DNA from: Mesorhizobium sp. B2-7-2
Lineage (GTDB): Bacteria > Pseudomonadota > Alphaproteobacteria > Rhizobiales > Rhizobiaceae
DNA: 64,000 nt
Direction: 5' to 3'
Assembly (NCBI RefSeq): GCF_006440775.1
Contig: NZ_VFTZ01000005.1
Coordinates: 1 to 64,000 of the forward strand
Made by a program: the position numbers and the translations under genes. The stretch's first letter is position 1. Each line of letters begins with the position of its first letter. The notes beneath the pieces are model-generated. The model made no database searches. It saw only the letters and a program-made list of their open reading frames with translations, and was not told the DNA's origin. Shown here one piece after another: positions 1 through 8,033 of this stretch.

Positions 1-53
1 TTTCAACACGGCCAGTTTGGCACATTCGATGCCGCAAGGGGCCGTCCACCCAT

Positions 54-228
54 CATTCTAGGGCGGAGCAAGGAGCGAAGCGACGCGCGCAGACCCTAGA
101 ATCCATTCCGTTACCTTAAGGCGTTGCAGCGATTACAGAATTCTGCACCGTTGCACTCTACGTTGAAGGTCACGGAATGGATCCTTGGGTCTGCGCTCCG
201 CTTCGCGTCGCTACGCCCAAGGATGACG
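54..228. repeat. Inverted pair of intergenic palindromic repeats
   Basis: Two copies of the same roughly 60-bp element lie in opposite orientation, at 54-115 and 168-228. Each is itself an imperfect palindrome: arms reading CCTAGAATC or CCTTGGG flank a GC-rich core containing the GAAGCGACG-type motif, and each ends in a GGAATGGA segment. The remaining sequence of 1-308 shows no gene. Elements of this look are common between genes in Mesorhizobium genomes (recollection, not checked). A shorter relative with TCGGG/CCCGA arms appears twice at the sufS start. Confidence 0.75.
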
Positions 229-308
229 AATATTGGAGAGCTCCAGCCAATTTCGATGGCTTGCGACGGGTCGCCGAAGCGAACAGTTGAAGTCTCTGAT
301 GGAGGGAA

Positions 309-767
309 CTACCGCCTGGCCCCGGCCAAAGCCCGCCGCTTGGCCTCGTCGATCAGCATGTTGGCCACCTGCATGCGGATCATGGCGCGCTGGCGCAGAT
401 GCGGCGCGACCCGGTCCGGGTGGTTGGCGAAAGCGAAGTTACGGCGGATGCGACCGAAATCGGCGTTCTTGGCGGGGCGGTCGAGGCCGAGCTCGCCGGC
501 GATCGCTTCGGGATCGATCGGCGGCAGCTTCTCCTCCGGCCAGTGCTCTTCGCCGGCAAGCGCCAGTTTCGCCTGATCGAGAAGTGCTGCGAACTCGGCA
601 GCAAGGTCGGAGCCTTGCTCGCGATATTCGGCGGCGACGCTCTCGCCGGCGACCTTGATGCGGCCGGAATGCAGTTCATCGGCAACGGACAGATAATCGA
701 ACGGGATGGACGGCCGGGCGCCCTCGTCCTCGCCTTTCTCGGAGGCGACGATCAGGTCGTCGAGCAA
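309..767 (-). CDS. J-domain-like hypothetical protein
   Basis: Hypothetical protein of about 152 residues. Its last 50 residues resemble a degenerate J domain: a helix rich in Arg and Phe, the diagnostic HPD tripeptide (residues 116-118) and a second basic helix ending in DEAKRRAL. The HPD tripeptide in DnaJ proteins stimulates Hsp70 ATPase, so a co-chaperone role is possible but inferred. The start is uncertain. TTG at 767 is the first conventional start, but the frame stays open to about 875, and a strong Shine-Dalgarno (GGGAGG, minus strand, 806-811) precedes an in-frame ATC at 800. No operon partner is visible: upstream is a gene-free stretch and downstream are repeats. Confidence 0.7.
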   Translation of the reverse strand: MLDDLIVASEKGEDEGARPSIPFDYLSVADELHSGRIKVAGESVAAEYREQGSDLAAEFAALLDQAKLALAGEEHWPEEKLPPIDPEAIAGELGLDRPAKNADFGRIRRNFAFANHPDRVAPHLRQRAMIRMQVANMLIDEAKRRALAGARR

Positions 768-1176
768 CGAAGCGAAATCGAGCTTGTTCCCGGTGCCGAT
801 CTCAACCTCCCTGTCGTGACGGCATGCAGTGATGCCGCCAAGATAGGGCGCTCTCGTTAAGAATGAATTCTGGTGATGTTAACAATTGGCGGCTTTTCCG
901 CCCGGCAAGACGGCATCGGACAAGACGGCATCGGAAAATAAAAAGCCGGACTGCTCATTCGTGCAGTCCGGCAAGGTCGCCAGGAGTGGCGAGGAAAAAG
1001 CCAGCCATGTGCCGGCACGGGTGCCTACGGTCGAGCCTGCCGAAAAGTTTCACGGAAAATCGATTGTGGCGGGAAAAATTGTCGCGGCATGGCAGCCATG
1101 CAAATGCTGCACTGCACAATTTTAACAAATCGCCTATATGCTTGGAGTCGGGAGGACCAACTGGGGCAACTGAGTC
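768..1176. other. Gene-free region with possible minus-strand small RNA
   Basis: This 409-base stretch has no convincing protein gene. It may hold the 5' end of the J-domain-like gene (up to about 875). It also contains a strong minus-strand terminator (934-972) with no obvious gene feeding it, and the promoter side of the small DUF1127-type gene starting at 1177. The sequence between about 975 and 1140 is somewhat AT-richer than its neighbours. A small RNA transcribed leftward into the terminator would explain the hairpin. That is inference: I did not recognise a known RNA family here. Confidence 0.35.
934..972 (-). terminator. Rho-independent terminator, minus strand, orphan
   Basis: Perfect 10-bp stem GCCGGACTGC (945-954) with GCAGTCCGGC (963-972) and an 8-nt loop. 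On the minus strand it is followed by TTTTTATTTT (935-944). No minus-strand gene ends close upstream of it: the nearest, the DUF1993 gene, ends at 1395 and has its own hairpin at 1353-1380. Confidence 0.75.
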
Positions 1177-1341
1177 ATGGGGTTCTTCACTGAAATGTTC
1201 GCTCGGCCGAGGCCGCAGGAACACCAGCGTTACCGCTCGGCGCTTGCGCTTCTGAACGCGATGAGCAATGCGGACCGCGCCGATATCGGCGTCAAGCCGG
1301 CGGATTTTCCGCGCATCGCTCGCGAAATGTCGATCCGCTGA
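1177..1341 (+). CDS. Small DUF1127-like protein (54 aa)
   Basis: A 54-residue basic protein. The C-terminal half carries the pattern LNAMSNADRADIGVKPADF, which matches the typical DUF1127 (YjiS-like) core of 'L..LsDreLaDIGlsR.Di'. These small Arg-rich proteins are common in rhizobia, where some have been linked to RNA binding and phosphate or carbon metabolism (family knowledge). A GGAGGA motif lies about 20 bases before the ATG, farther than usual, so the start is only moderately certain. A 12-bp hairpin directly follows the stop codon. A second DUF1127 gene lies at 19899-20147. Confidence 0.7.
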   Translation: MGFFTEMFARPRPQEHQRYRSALALLNAMSNADRADIGVKPADFPRIAREMSIR

Positions 1342-1352
1342 GCTGAGCCAAA

Positions 1353-1380
1353 GAGGTTTCCCGGAATCCCGGGAAACCTC
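1353..1380. terminator. Bidirectional terminator hairpin
   Basis: Perfect 12-bp inverted repeat GAGGTTTCCCGG (1353-1364) and CCGGGAAACCTC (1369-1380) with a 4-base loop. It sits between two convergent genes, the small DUF1127-like gene (+) and the DUF1993 gene (-). The T tracts are short on both sides, so it is a plausible shared terminator rather than a canonical one. Confidence 0.65.
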
Positions 1381-1394
1381 CAAGCCATTCAAAA

Positions 1395-1901
1395 TCAACG
1401 ATTTCCGAGGAAAGTCTGCTTGCTGAGCGGCACGCCATTGTGGCGCAGGATGTCGTAGGCCGTGGTGACGTGGAAATAGAAATTCGGCATCGCCAGATGC
1501 AGCAGATATTGCAGGCCGGGCAGCGTGGTTTCGCGGCCGCCGAGCCGCACTTCGACCGTCCTGTCCTCAGATCCTTCCAGATCGGCCGCCGCAAACGTCG
1601 CCAGATGATCGACCGTCTTGGCGATCCGGGCCTGCAACTCGGCAAAGCTCGCTTCATTGTCCTCATATTTCGGCACCTCGCGCCCGGCGAGCCGCGACGG
1701 CGCGCCCTTGGCATGGTCGGTGGCGATCTGGACCTGTCTGGCCAGCGCAAACATGTCGGGCGCCAACCGCGCCGTGAGGAACACCTGCGGATCGATCTTG
1801 CGTTCGCCGGCATTCTGCTCTGCCGCCGTCAAGACGCTGGCCAGCGCCTTCAGCCTGGCTGAAAAAACGCCCACCGATATGTCGTACATGGAAATGGTCA
1901 C
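1395..1901 (-). CDS. DUF1993 family protein
   Basis: A 168-residue cytoplasmic protein that closely fits the DUF1993 family. It shows an SMYDISVGVF start, a central ERKIDPQVFLTARLAPDMF block and a C-terminal MPNFYFHVTTAYDILRHNG block that is near-invariant in the family. The function is unknown; the fold is expected to be DinB-like, a four-helix bundle (family knowledge). GTG at 1901 was chosen because GGGGAG lies 8 bases upstream and the protein then begins like its homologues. A longer open frame to 1991 reads poorly. The gene converges on the small DUF1127-like gene and shares the hairpin at 1353-1380. Confidence 0.85.
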   Translation of the reverse strand: MTISMYDISVGVFSARLKALASVLTAAEQNAGERKIDPQVFLTARLAPDMFALARQVQIATDHAKGAPSRLAGREVPKYEDNEASFAELQARIAKTVDHLATFAAADLEGSEDRTVEVRLGGRETTLPGLQYLLHLAMPNFYFHVTTAYDILRHNGVPLSKQTFLGNR

Positions 1902-2041
1902 GGGCAAATCTCCCCACGCGGCCCAGCGCCGCGGGCCGTGAACTAGCGCCTCCCGCCACGATTCTTCAAGCGGCCATGTCCACGGCGTCACCGCGCCGCC
2001 GCAATCGCCGTGGTAGTATTTTCGTTACCGCGGGGGATTCG

Positions 2042-3091
2042 ATGAAAAGAGCTACTTTCGCAGCGACTGTCTTTTTCTCATTGGCCGGCTTCACGCATTC
2101 CGCGCTCGCGGCGGATGCGCCCTATGTCGATGACCGATCAAGCGCCGATGCGGTCGTCCGCTCGCTTTACAGCGCCATCAACCGTCACGAATTCGCCCGT
2201 GCCTGGGGCTATTTCGGCGATACGAAGCCGGCAAAGGATTTCAACGCCTTCGTCAAGGGTTACGACGGCACCGACAGCGTCGAAGTCAAGACTGGCGCTG
2301 TCTCGGAGGACGGTGCTGCCGGCAGCATCTACTACAGCGTCCCGGTTGCCATCCAGGCGACCGACAAGAAAGGCGACGCCAAGGTTTTCGCCGGCTGCTA
2401 CACGGTCCGCCAGGTCAATGCGCAGATCCAGGAGCCGCCCTTTCAGCCGATCTTCATCGACAAGGGCGCGTTGAAGCCGTCGACCGAGGATTTCGACAGC
2501 GCCGTGCCGGCAAGCTGCGGCGAGGGTCCGCCGCCGCCGAAGAAGGACGAGGCCCTGGAACAGGCCAAGAAGGCCTTCCTCGCCACCTATGCCGGTCAAT
2601 GCGACAAGCAGGATCCAGACGGCAAGCCGATCGGCGAGCCCGAGGCTCATTCCATCCACTATAAGGACAAGGACTCCCAGCCCAGCGACCCGGAACGCGA
2701 GACGCGGCTGTTCCGCTTCTTCTGCTCGATGGCCGCCTACAACGAGACGGCGGTCTACTACATCGCCGACGATGTCAACGGCGTCTCACAGTTGCAGTTC
2801 ACCGAGCCGGATCTCGACATCCGCTATGAGAACAACAACAGCGAAGGCAAGATCGAATCGATCCACATCATCGGTTTCAAGACCAGCGGCTGGGCGACCA
2901 ACTCGGACTATGACGACAACACGAAAACCATCACCACATCCAACAAATGGCGTGGTGTGGGGGATGCCTCGTCATCGGGAACCTACCTCTTCCGCAACGG
3001 CGATTTCTCGCTTGTCCAGTATGACGTCGATGCATCCTACGACGGCGAGCAAAATCCGCAGACGGTCATCGACTACAACACGGCGCCTTGA
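2042..3091 (+). CDS. Exported hypothetical protein, DUF1176-like C-terminus
   Basis: A 349-residue protein with a clear signal peptide (basic start, hydrophobic stretch, cleavage after ALA near residue 23), so it should be periplasmic. Residues about 30-165 look like an NTF2-type or 'SnoaL' module (AVVRSLYSAINRHEFARAW). The C-terminal third, with RFFCS, YYIADD and a late GVGD-type motif followed by YLFRNGDFSLVQYD, resembles DUF1176. ATG 2042 follows a GGGGG tract and begins the signal peptide. The upstream open extension to 1976 is not needed. No function is known. It converges on the hydrolase gene at 3108. Confidence 0.75.
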   Translation: MKRATFAATVFFSLAGFTHSALAADAPYVDDRSSADAVVRSLYSAINRHEFARAWGYFGDTKPAKDFNAFVKGYDGTDSVEVKTGAVSEDGAAGSIYYSVPVAIQATDKKGDAKVFAGCYTVRQVNAQIQEPPFQPIFIDKGALKPSTEDFDSAVPASCGEGPPPPKKDEALEQAKKAFLATYAGQCDKQDPDGKPIGEPEAHSIHYKDKDSQPSDPERETRLFRFFCSMAAYNETAVYYIADDVNGVSQLQFTEPDLDIRYENNNSEGKIESIHIIGFKTSGWATNSDYDDNTKTITTSNKWRGVGDASSSGTYLFRNGDFSLVQYDVDASYDGEQNPQTVIDYNTAP

Positions 3092-3107
3092 GCCCCGGCA
3101 GAGGAAA

Positions 3108-4007
3108 TCAGGGAGCCCGCGTCAGCATCCAGTTCAGCGTGCCGCGCCAGTCGACCATGCGGATCGGTGTGCCGTGCGTGCCGGTCTCGAAGCGCACGAA
3201 GCGGGTCGGATAAGCCTTCCTGGCGAGGATCGAACGGAAAAAGGCTTCCTGCTTCTCCACCGGGAAGACCACGTCGTGGCTGCCCTGGCCGAAGAACACC
3301 GGCACGCGGCGCTTGAAGGCGGGGCTGGTGAGAAAGCTGTCGTCCCACAGCGACCCGAGCAGCAGCAGGCCGTTGATGCGGCCGCCAGTATCTTTGCGCG
3401 CGGCGAGCTTCCAGCAGATCAACCCGCCCATCGAGCCGCAGGCGACGAAGATCTTCGCGCCCGGCGATGTCTCGGCATAGTGGTCGATGAGCGCTGCGAC
3501 CTGCGCCGCGCCCTTGTCCCCGAAATCGGGAAAATCCGGCGAAAGATAGAGACCGTTGTTGGCGGCCATCAGGTTCTTGATGCGGTTGAAATTGCCGCCG
3601 AAGGTGAAGTCGTCGACGCCTTGCTTGCGGCTGCCGCCTTGCCCGTGCAGGTAGAGCACGATGATGGACGCGCTTTCCGTCCGGCCGACCGCGACATGCC
3701 TGATATCGCCGGCATCGGTCTTCAGCATCAGGTCCTGCTGCACCTTGCGCACACCGGGATCGGTGTATTGCGCATGCACGCGCTTTTCCGGCACCTCGTC
3801 GCGTTGGTTGATGTCGCGCATCTCGCGATAGTCGAGGACGGTGTAAGCGCCGTTGTCGCCGGTCGACAGTGTCGCCGGATAGGCAAAGAGATCGTCCTTG
3901 AAGGATTTTAGCGAAAGCGTTTGCCCCTCGGCCGTCGAGAGGGAAAGCGCTGTCGCGGCGATCAGGGCGAAGAAAAGTCGGAAACGCAAAGCCATGCCGA
4001 GAGGCAT
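3108..4007 (-). CDS. Exported alpha/beta hydrolase
   Basis: A 299-residue protein with an N-terminal signal peptide (hydrophobic residues 9-25) and an alpha/beta-hydrolase core. The HGQGG oxyanion-type motif follows strand 3 (VLYLHGQGG), the nucleophile elbow is CGSMGG (Ser about residue 197), and a late GTHGTP gives the candidate catalytic His. This suggests a periplasmic esterase or peptidase-like hydrolase; the substrate is unknown. ATG 4007 has a GGAG about 11 bases upstream, and a second ATG at 3995 is possible. The stop of the next minus-strand gene up (4029) is only 21 bases away from this start, so it could be co-transcribed with the molybdenum maturation genes. Confidence 0.8.
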   Translation of the reverse strand: MPLGMALRFRLFFALIAATALSLSTAEGQTLSLKSFKDDLFAYPATLSTGDNGAYTVLDYREMRDINQRDEVPEKRVHAQYTDPGVRKVQQDLMLKTDAGDIRHVAVGRTESASIIVLYLHGQGGSRKQGVDDFTFGGNFNRIKNLMAANNGLYLSPDFPDFGDKGAAQVAALIDHYAETSPGAKIFVACGSMGGLICWKLAARKDTGGRINGLLLLGSLWDDSFLTSPAFKRRVPVFFGQGSHDVVFPVEKQEAFFRSILARKAYPTRFVRFETGTHGTPIRMVDWRGTLNWMLTRAP

Positions 4008-4028
4008 GCGAAATTCGGCTCCGCTTTG

Positions 4029-5645
4029 TCAATCCTGCAGAACGCCGCCCGCCCCTTCCAGCGCCTCGCGTGTGTCGACATCGATCGAGGCACCCTGCCC
4101 GATCTCGACATCGATGACGTCGAGGCCCTCGGCTTCGACCAAATGCCGCGCCCCGGTATCGCCCTCGAGCTGCGCGACGGCCGCGAAAAGCGATCGCGGC
4201 AAAAGCACCGGATTGCCGCGCTTGCCTTGGTGCGAAGCGCGCACCACGGAGCGACCGTCGGAGCTGCGGAACGCGTCGATCAGGCTGTCGAGGTCTTTCG
4301 ACGAAACGCCGGGCATGTCGCCAAGCACGATCATGGCGCCGGCCGCGTCGGGCGCGACCTTGGCGATGCCCGCCTTCAACGACGAAGCGAGGCCATCGGC
4401 GAAGTCCGGATTGTCGGCGACCCTCACACCGAGACCGGAAAGCGCGGAACGCACGCGCTGGCGCTGGTGGCCGGTGACGACGACGGTGGCGGCGGCCTTC
4501 GAGGCCAGCGCGCGGGAGGCGGTACGGCGCACCAGCGGCTCGCCGTCAAACAGCGCCAGAAGCTTGTTCGGCCCGCCCATGCGGCTCGAGCGGCCGGCGG
4601 CCAGCAGCACGATATCGACTTTCAGCGCCGATCTTGCCGGCTGCGGCGCCGGCTCGCGCGGCTGCGGTCTGGTCGGGATTTCCATCAAAAGCCCGCCGAC
4701 GCCCATTCCGGCAATATCGCCCGCCGTCACCTCAAGCCCGGCAACCAGGCGATCGAGTACCCAGTCGAAGCCATTCTCCTTCGGACTGCGCGCGCATCCG
4801 GGCGCACCGACGACACGCTTGCCGTCGAGCGTTCCGAGCACCAGCAGATTGCCGGGATCGACCGGCATGCCCGCGCGGACGACGGTACCCCCGGCCTGTT
4901 CGATCGCGGCCGGCACGACATCGGCGAAGTCGCTCATCGCCGAGGCGCCGAAGATCACCACCATGTCGTTGTCGCGCGCCAGCGCGGTTGCGGCCGCGGC
5001 GACCGGCGCCACGTCGTGCGGCGTGCGCCGCTCGGCCGTCAGTCGGCCGCCGAAACGCGCCAGCCGCGCCTCGGTGACGCGCAGCGTCTTGTCGAGCACG
5101 CTCGGCTTGACGCCGGGAAGCACCGTCTGGATGACCCCGACAGTAACGGGCCGATAGGCATTGACGGCAAATATCTCGCGGCCGGCGCAAATTCTCACCA
5201 CGCTGTCCACCAGGCTTGCGGCGACGGCAAAGGGGATGATCTTGACCGTCGCCACCATCTGGCCCTTCTCGACCGGCGTGTGCTGCGCCAGCGTCGCGAT
5301 GGTGATGGCTGGATCGACGGCATTGATGGCGTCGATCATTGCGGCGTCGACGGTAAAGACGCCCGAGGCTTCCGCGTACAAATTCACCCGCCCGGTCGCA
5401 GCCGGCTTGACCTCGATGTTGCGGTGGCTCATGGCGGCGGCGATCTTAGCGGCAGCGGCATCTTCGCCAAGATCGTCCTCGGCAAGAACCGCGGCGACGA
5501 CCTCGCCGACGCCCGCCGCCTTGAGCGCCGCGATATCCTCGCGGCTCAATCGGTGCGCTTTGCGGAAGCGTTTTTCGCCAGCGGTGGTCGCATGCGCCAG
5601 CACCGCCCCTTCCGCCTCGTCGATCGGCACCAGCCCGAATTTCAC
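4029..5645 (-). CDS. Fused molybdopterin-binding / molybdenum cofactor cytidylyltransferase
   Basis: A 538-residue two-domain protein. Residues about 1-330 contain a MoeA/MogA-type molybdopterin-binding fold (VVIFGASAMSDFADVVP; GTLDGKRVVGAPGCARSPKENG). Residues about 343-538 are an NTP-transferase of the MobA/MocA type, with the nucleotide-binding signature LLAAGRSSRMGGPNKLL and a metal site VLGDMPG. Together they would bind molybdopterin and transfer CMP to make the cytosine dinucleotide cofactor used by xanthine-dehydrogenase/CO-dehydrogenase family enzymes. The GTG start at 5645 overlaps the stop of the XdhC gene by four bases (GTGA), indicating translational coupling. Confidence 0.88.
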   Translation of the reverse strand: MKFGLVPIDEAEGAVLAHATTAGEKRFRKAHRLSREDIAALKAAGVGEVVAAVLAEDDLGEDAAAAKIAAAMSHRNIEVKPAATGRVNLYAEASGVFTVDAAMIDAINAVDPAITIATLAQHTPVEKGQMVATVKIIPFAVAASLVDSVVRICAGREIFAVNAYRPVTVGVIQTVLPGVKPSVLDKTLRVTEARLARFGGRLTAERRTPHDVAPVAAAATALARDNDMVVIFGASAMSDFADVVPAAIEQAGGTVVRAGMPVDPGNLLVLGTLDGKRVVGAPGCARSPKENGFDWVLDRLVAGLEVTAGDIAGMGVGGLLMEIPTRPQPREPAPQPARSALKVDIVLLAAGRSSRMGGPNKLLALFDGEPLVRRTASRALASKAAATVVVTGHQRQRVRSALSGLGVRVADNPDFADGLASSLKAGIAKVAPDAAGAMIVLGDMPGVSSKDLDSLIDAFRSSDGRSVVRASHQGKRGNPVLLPRSLFAAVAQLEGDTGARHLVEAEGLDVIDVEIGQGASIDVDTREALEGAGGVLQD

Positions 5646-6346
5646 GCCACGGCGCCTTTTGCTTCGAGACCGCGCGAGCGGAAGGCGTGGATTGTCTGCG
5701 CAAGGACGGCGACGGCGATCTCGGCCGGACTGGCAGCACCGATATCGAGGCCGATCGGCGCGTGGATGCGCGCGATCTGGTCGGCACCGGCGCCGAGCGC
5801 CAGCAGGCGTTCGACACGCTTGGCGTGGGTCTTGCGGCTGCCCAGCGCCCCGACATAGAAGCATCGGGCGTCGAGCGCCGCCTTCAGCGCGAAATCGTCG
5901 ATCTTCGGATCGTGGGTGACGGCGGCAAGGGCGGTATAGCTGTCGAGCGGCGCGCGCTTCAGCACATCCTGCGGCCATTCGGCGTGCAGCGCGACGTCGG
6001 GGAAGCGTTCCGGGGTAGCGAAGGCGGTGCGCGGATCGATGATCTCGACCGGATAGCCGGCGATCCTGGCCATCGGCGCCAGCGCCTGGCTGATATGAAC
6101 GGCGCCGATCACCACAAGGCGCGGGCGCGGCAGATGCGCGTTGAGAAAGAACGTCCGCCCTTCCGCCTCCACCGACCTCGAATTGCCGGTGCGGAACGCA
6201 TCGGAGATTGCCGCCCCGAGATCGCCCGCAACATGGTCGCCCTCGCGCACGATGCGGTCGCGGCCGTCGCCAAGGTCGGTGACAAGCACCGCGGCGCGGC
6301 GGGCGCGGCGTTCTTCGTTGAGTGTCTTCAGGACGTAGGGATCCAT
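5642..6346 (-). CDS. XdhC/CoxI family protein, C-terminal (Rossmann) type
   Basis: A 234-residue XdhC-family protein. XdhC proteins bind molybdenum cofactor and deliver it, after sulfuration, to xanthine-dehydrogenase-type enzymes. The XdhC Rossmann domain spans about residues 74-215 (RLVVIGAVHISQALAPMA, then IIDPR, VTHDPKIDDFAL and YVGALGSRKTHAKR). The first 70 residues correspond to the XdhC/CoxI N-terminal domain but lack the usual GSxPR-type motif, which is instead in the next gene upstream (6353-6691). It overlaps the fused cytidylyltransferase gene by four bases and is seven bases from the other XdhC gene, so all three are one transcript. Confidence 0.9.
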   Translation of the reverse strand: MDPYVLKTLNEERRARRAAVLVTDLGDGRDRIVREGDHVAGDLGAAISDAFRTGNSRSVEAEGRTFFLNAHLPRPRLVVIGAVHISQALAPMARIAGYPVEIIDPRTAFATPERFPDVALHAEWPQDVLKRAPLDSYTALAAVTHDPKIDDFALKAALDARCFYVGALGSRKTHAKRVERLLALGAGADQIARIHAPIGLDIGAASPAEIAVAVLAQTIHAFRSRGLEAKGAVA

Positions 6347-6352
6347 CTGTGA

Positions 6353-6691
6353 TCAGCCCAGCCGCTCGACATAGACCTTGATGCGGCCGCCGCAGGACAG
6401 GCCCACCTGCCAGGCGGTCTCGTCGGCGACGCCGAATTCCAGCATCCTGGCCTTGCCCGAGCCGATGACGTCCATCGCCTCCGTCACCACGGCGCCCTCG
6501 ACACAGCCGCCGGAGACCGAGCCATGGAAATTCCCCTCGGCGTCGATGACCAGATGGCTGCCGACCGGGCGAGGCGCCGAACCCCAGGTCTCGACCACGG
6601 TCGCGATGGCGACATCCTTGCCATCCTTCATCCAGCCTTCCGCGATGATCAGGGGATCGCGGGCCTCATCGAGATAAATGCTCTCATCCAT
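6353..6691 (-). CDS. XdhC/CoxF family protein, short N-terminal type
   Basis: A 112-residue protein equal to the XdhC/CoxI N-terminal domain alone. It carries the TVVETWGSAPRPVG motif, GSVSGGCVEGAVVTEA and a C-terminal LSCGGRIKVYVE strand with two conserved Cys. Such short proteins pair with a longer XdhC and are thought to help insert molybdenum cofactor (family knowledge). ATG 6691 matches the family start; the open frame upstream to 6859 is shadow sequence. It is part of the minus-strand maturation cluster between the CoxE-like gene and the longer XdhC gene. Confidence 0.88.
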   Translation of the reverse strand: MDESIYLDEARDPLIIAEGWMKDGKDVAIATVVETWGSAPRPVGSHLVIDAEGNFHGSVSGGCVEGAVVTEAMDVIGSGKARMLEFGVADETAWQVGLSCGGRIKVYVERLG

Positions 6692-6777
6692 CGTCGCTTC
6701 TCGCAAAGTCTGTTTTTCAAGGAAAACCTTGGTCGTCCCTACGGTAAACGTTGGTTTCCCGCCAAGGAAACATATGG

Positions 6778-8028
6778 CTACGCGGCCTGCCTCTCGCCAG
6801 TTCGCGCCCAGCGGCGCGGATCGACCGAAGCCGCCGGCCGCTGGTCGAGCGAGGCGCAAAGATCGGCCAGCGCGTCGAGATTATGCACCGCCCGAAATTC
6901 GTCGACATAGGGCAGCATCGCTTTCACGCCACGGGCGCGGGCCTCAAAGCCGTCGAAGCGCAACAGCGGATTGAGCCAGATCAGCCGCCGGCAGGATTTA
7001 TGCAACCGCTCCATCTCCTGCGAAAGGCCGGCGACGTCGTCGCGCTCCAGCCCGTCGGTGATGAGAAGCACCACGGCGCCCTGCCCCAGCACGCGCCGCG
7101 ACCACAGCCGGTTGAACTCGGCAAGCGTGTCGCCGATGCGGGTGCCGCCCGACCAGTCCTTCACCGCCGCCGAGCATTCGGCCAGAGCCTCGTCGGGATC
7201 GCGATGGCGCATCTGGCGGGTCAGGTTGGTCAGCCGCGTGCCGAAAACGAAGGCGTGCACGCGCCGGCGCTTCTCCGTCAGCGCATGCAGGAAATGCAGG
7301 AAGATGCGGGTGTACTGGCTCATCGAGCCGGAAATATCGGCCAGCACGACCAGCGGCGGATGCGCTTCGCGCGGAGAGCGGAATTTTGGCAGGATAAGTT
7401 CGCCGCCGGTACGCGCGGCCGAGCGCATCATGGCGCGCGGATCGATGCGGCCCCCTTGCGCGTCCGCCTTGAAGCGCCGCGTGCGGATCAGATCGAAGGG
7501 CAGGCGCAAGGCCATAATCGCCTTTTTGGCTTCGGCCATCTCCGCCGCATCCATCTGGGCAAAATCCTTGCCGCGCAGCACCTCATTGCCGGAAAAAGTC
7601 ATCCGTGCATCGACTTCGATTTCCGGCACTTCCCGGACCGGCTGGTTCTTCCGATGGCCCTCGAACATCGCCTGGCTGACGCGGTTCTCGGCCGCCCGCG
7701 GCTTCTGCTTTTCGCAATCGTCCGGTGCGACCGGCGAGAACATCGCCAGCAGTTTCTCGATCAGCTCGCGCGATTTCCAGAACAGGCGGAAGGCCTCGTC
7801 GAAGACGGGATGATCCTCGCGCCGCGAGACGAGCACTGCATGCAGCGTCCAGTAGAAATCGTCGCGCGAGCCGATGCCGGCGGCAAGCACCGCCTCGATG
7901 GCGTCCTTCACCGAGGCCGGGCCGACGCGCATGCCGGCCTTGCGCAGCGCCCGCGCGAAATAGACGATGTTATCGGCGATGCGCCCATCGGCGAGCGCCT
8001 CCTTGGGTTCCGGACGCGGCACAGGCAT
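6778..8028 (-). CDS. CoxE-like VWA domain protein
   Basis: A 416-residue protein of the CoxE family (VWA containing). The C-terminal half has a von Willebrand A domain with the MIDAS metal motif DISGSMS and a later LLITDGLERDD strand. The N-terminal half is the helical region typical of CoxE, with NIVYFARALRKAGMRVGP at residues 20-37. In the carboxydotroph cox cluster, CoxE works with the MoxR-like ATPase CoxD in assembling the Mo-Cu site of CO dehydrogenase; here the client enzyme is unknown. The MoxR gene ends six bases upstream, so the two are clearly one operon. Confidence 0.9.
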   Translation of the reverse strand: MPVPRPEPKEALADGRIADNIVYFARALRKAGMRVGPASVKDAIEAVLAAGIGSRDDFYWTLHAVLVSRREDHPVFDEAFRLFWKSRELIEKLLAMFSPVAPDDCEKQKPRAAENRVSQAMFEGHRKNQPVREVPEIEVDARMTFSGNEVLRGKDFAQMDAAEMAEAKKAIMALRLPFDLIRTRRFKADAQGGRIDPRAMMRSAARTGGELILPKFRSPREAHPPLVVLADISGSMSQYTRIFLHFLHALTEKRRRVHAFVFGTRLTNLTRQMRHRDPDEALAECSAAVKDWSGGTRIGDTLAEFNRLWSRRVLGQGAVVLLITDGLERDDVAGLSQEMERLHKSCRRLIWLNPLLRFDGFEARARGVKAMLPYVDEFRAVHNLDALADLCASLDQRPAASVDPRRWARTGERQAA

Positions 8029-8033
8029 CGCGC

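Noticed and set aside
4734..4754. Possible frameshift in the cytidylyltransferase gene
   Set aside because: The protein reads through both domains with family motifs in one frame; no break is needed.
3921..5858. Long plus-strand open frame of 645 aa opposite the fused cytidylyltransferase gene
   Set aside because: It is antisense to a well-supported family protein and its sequence is rich in Arg/Ala/His as expected of a GC-rich shadow.
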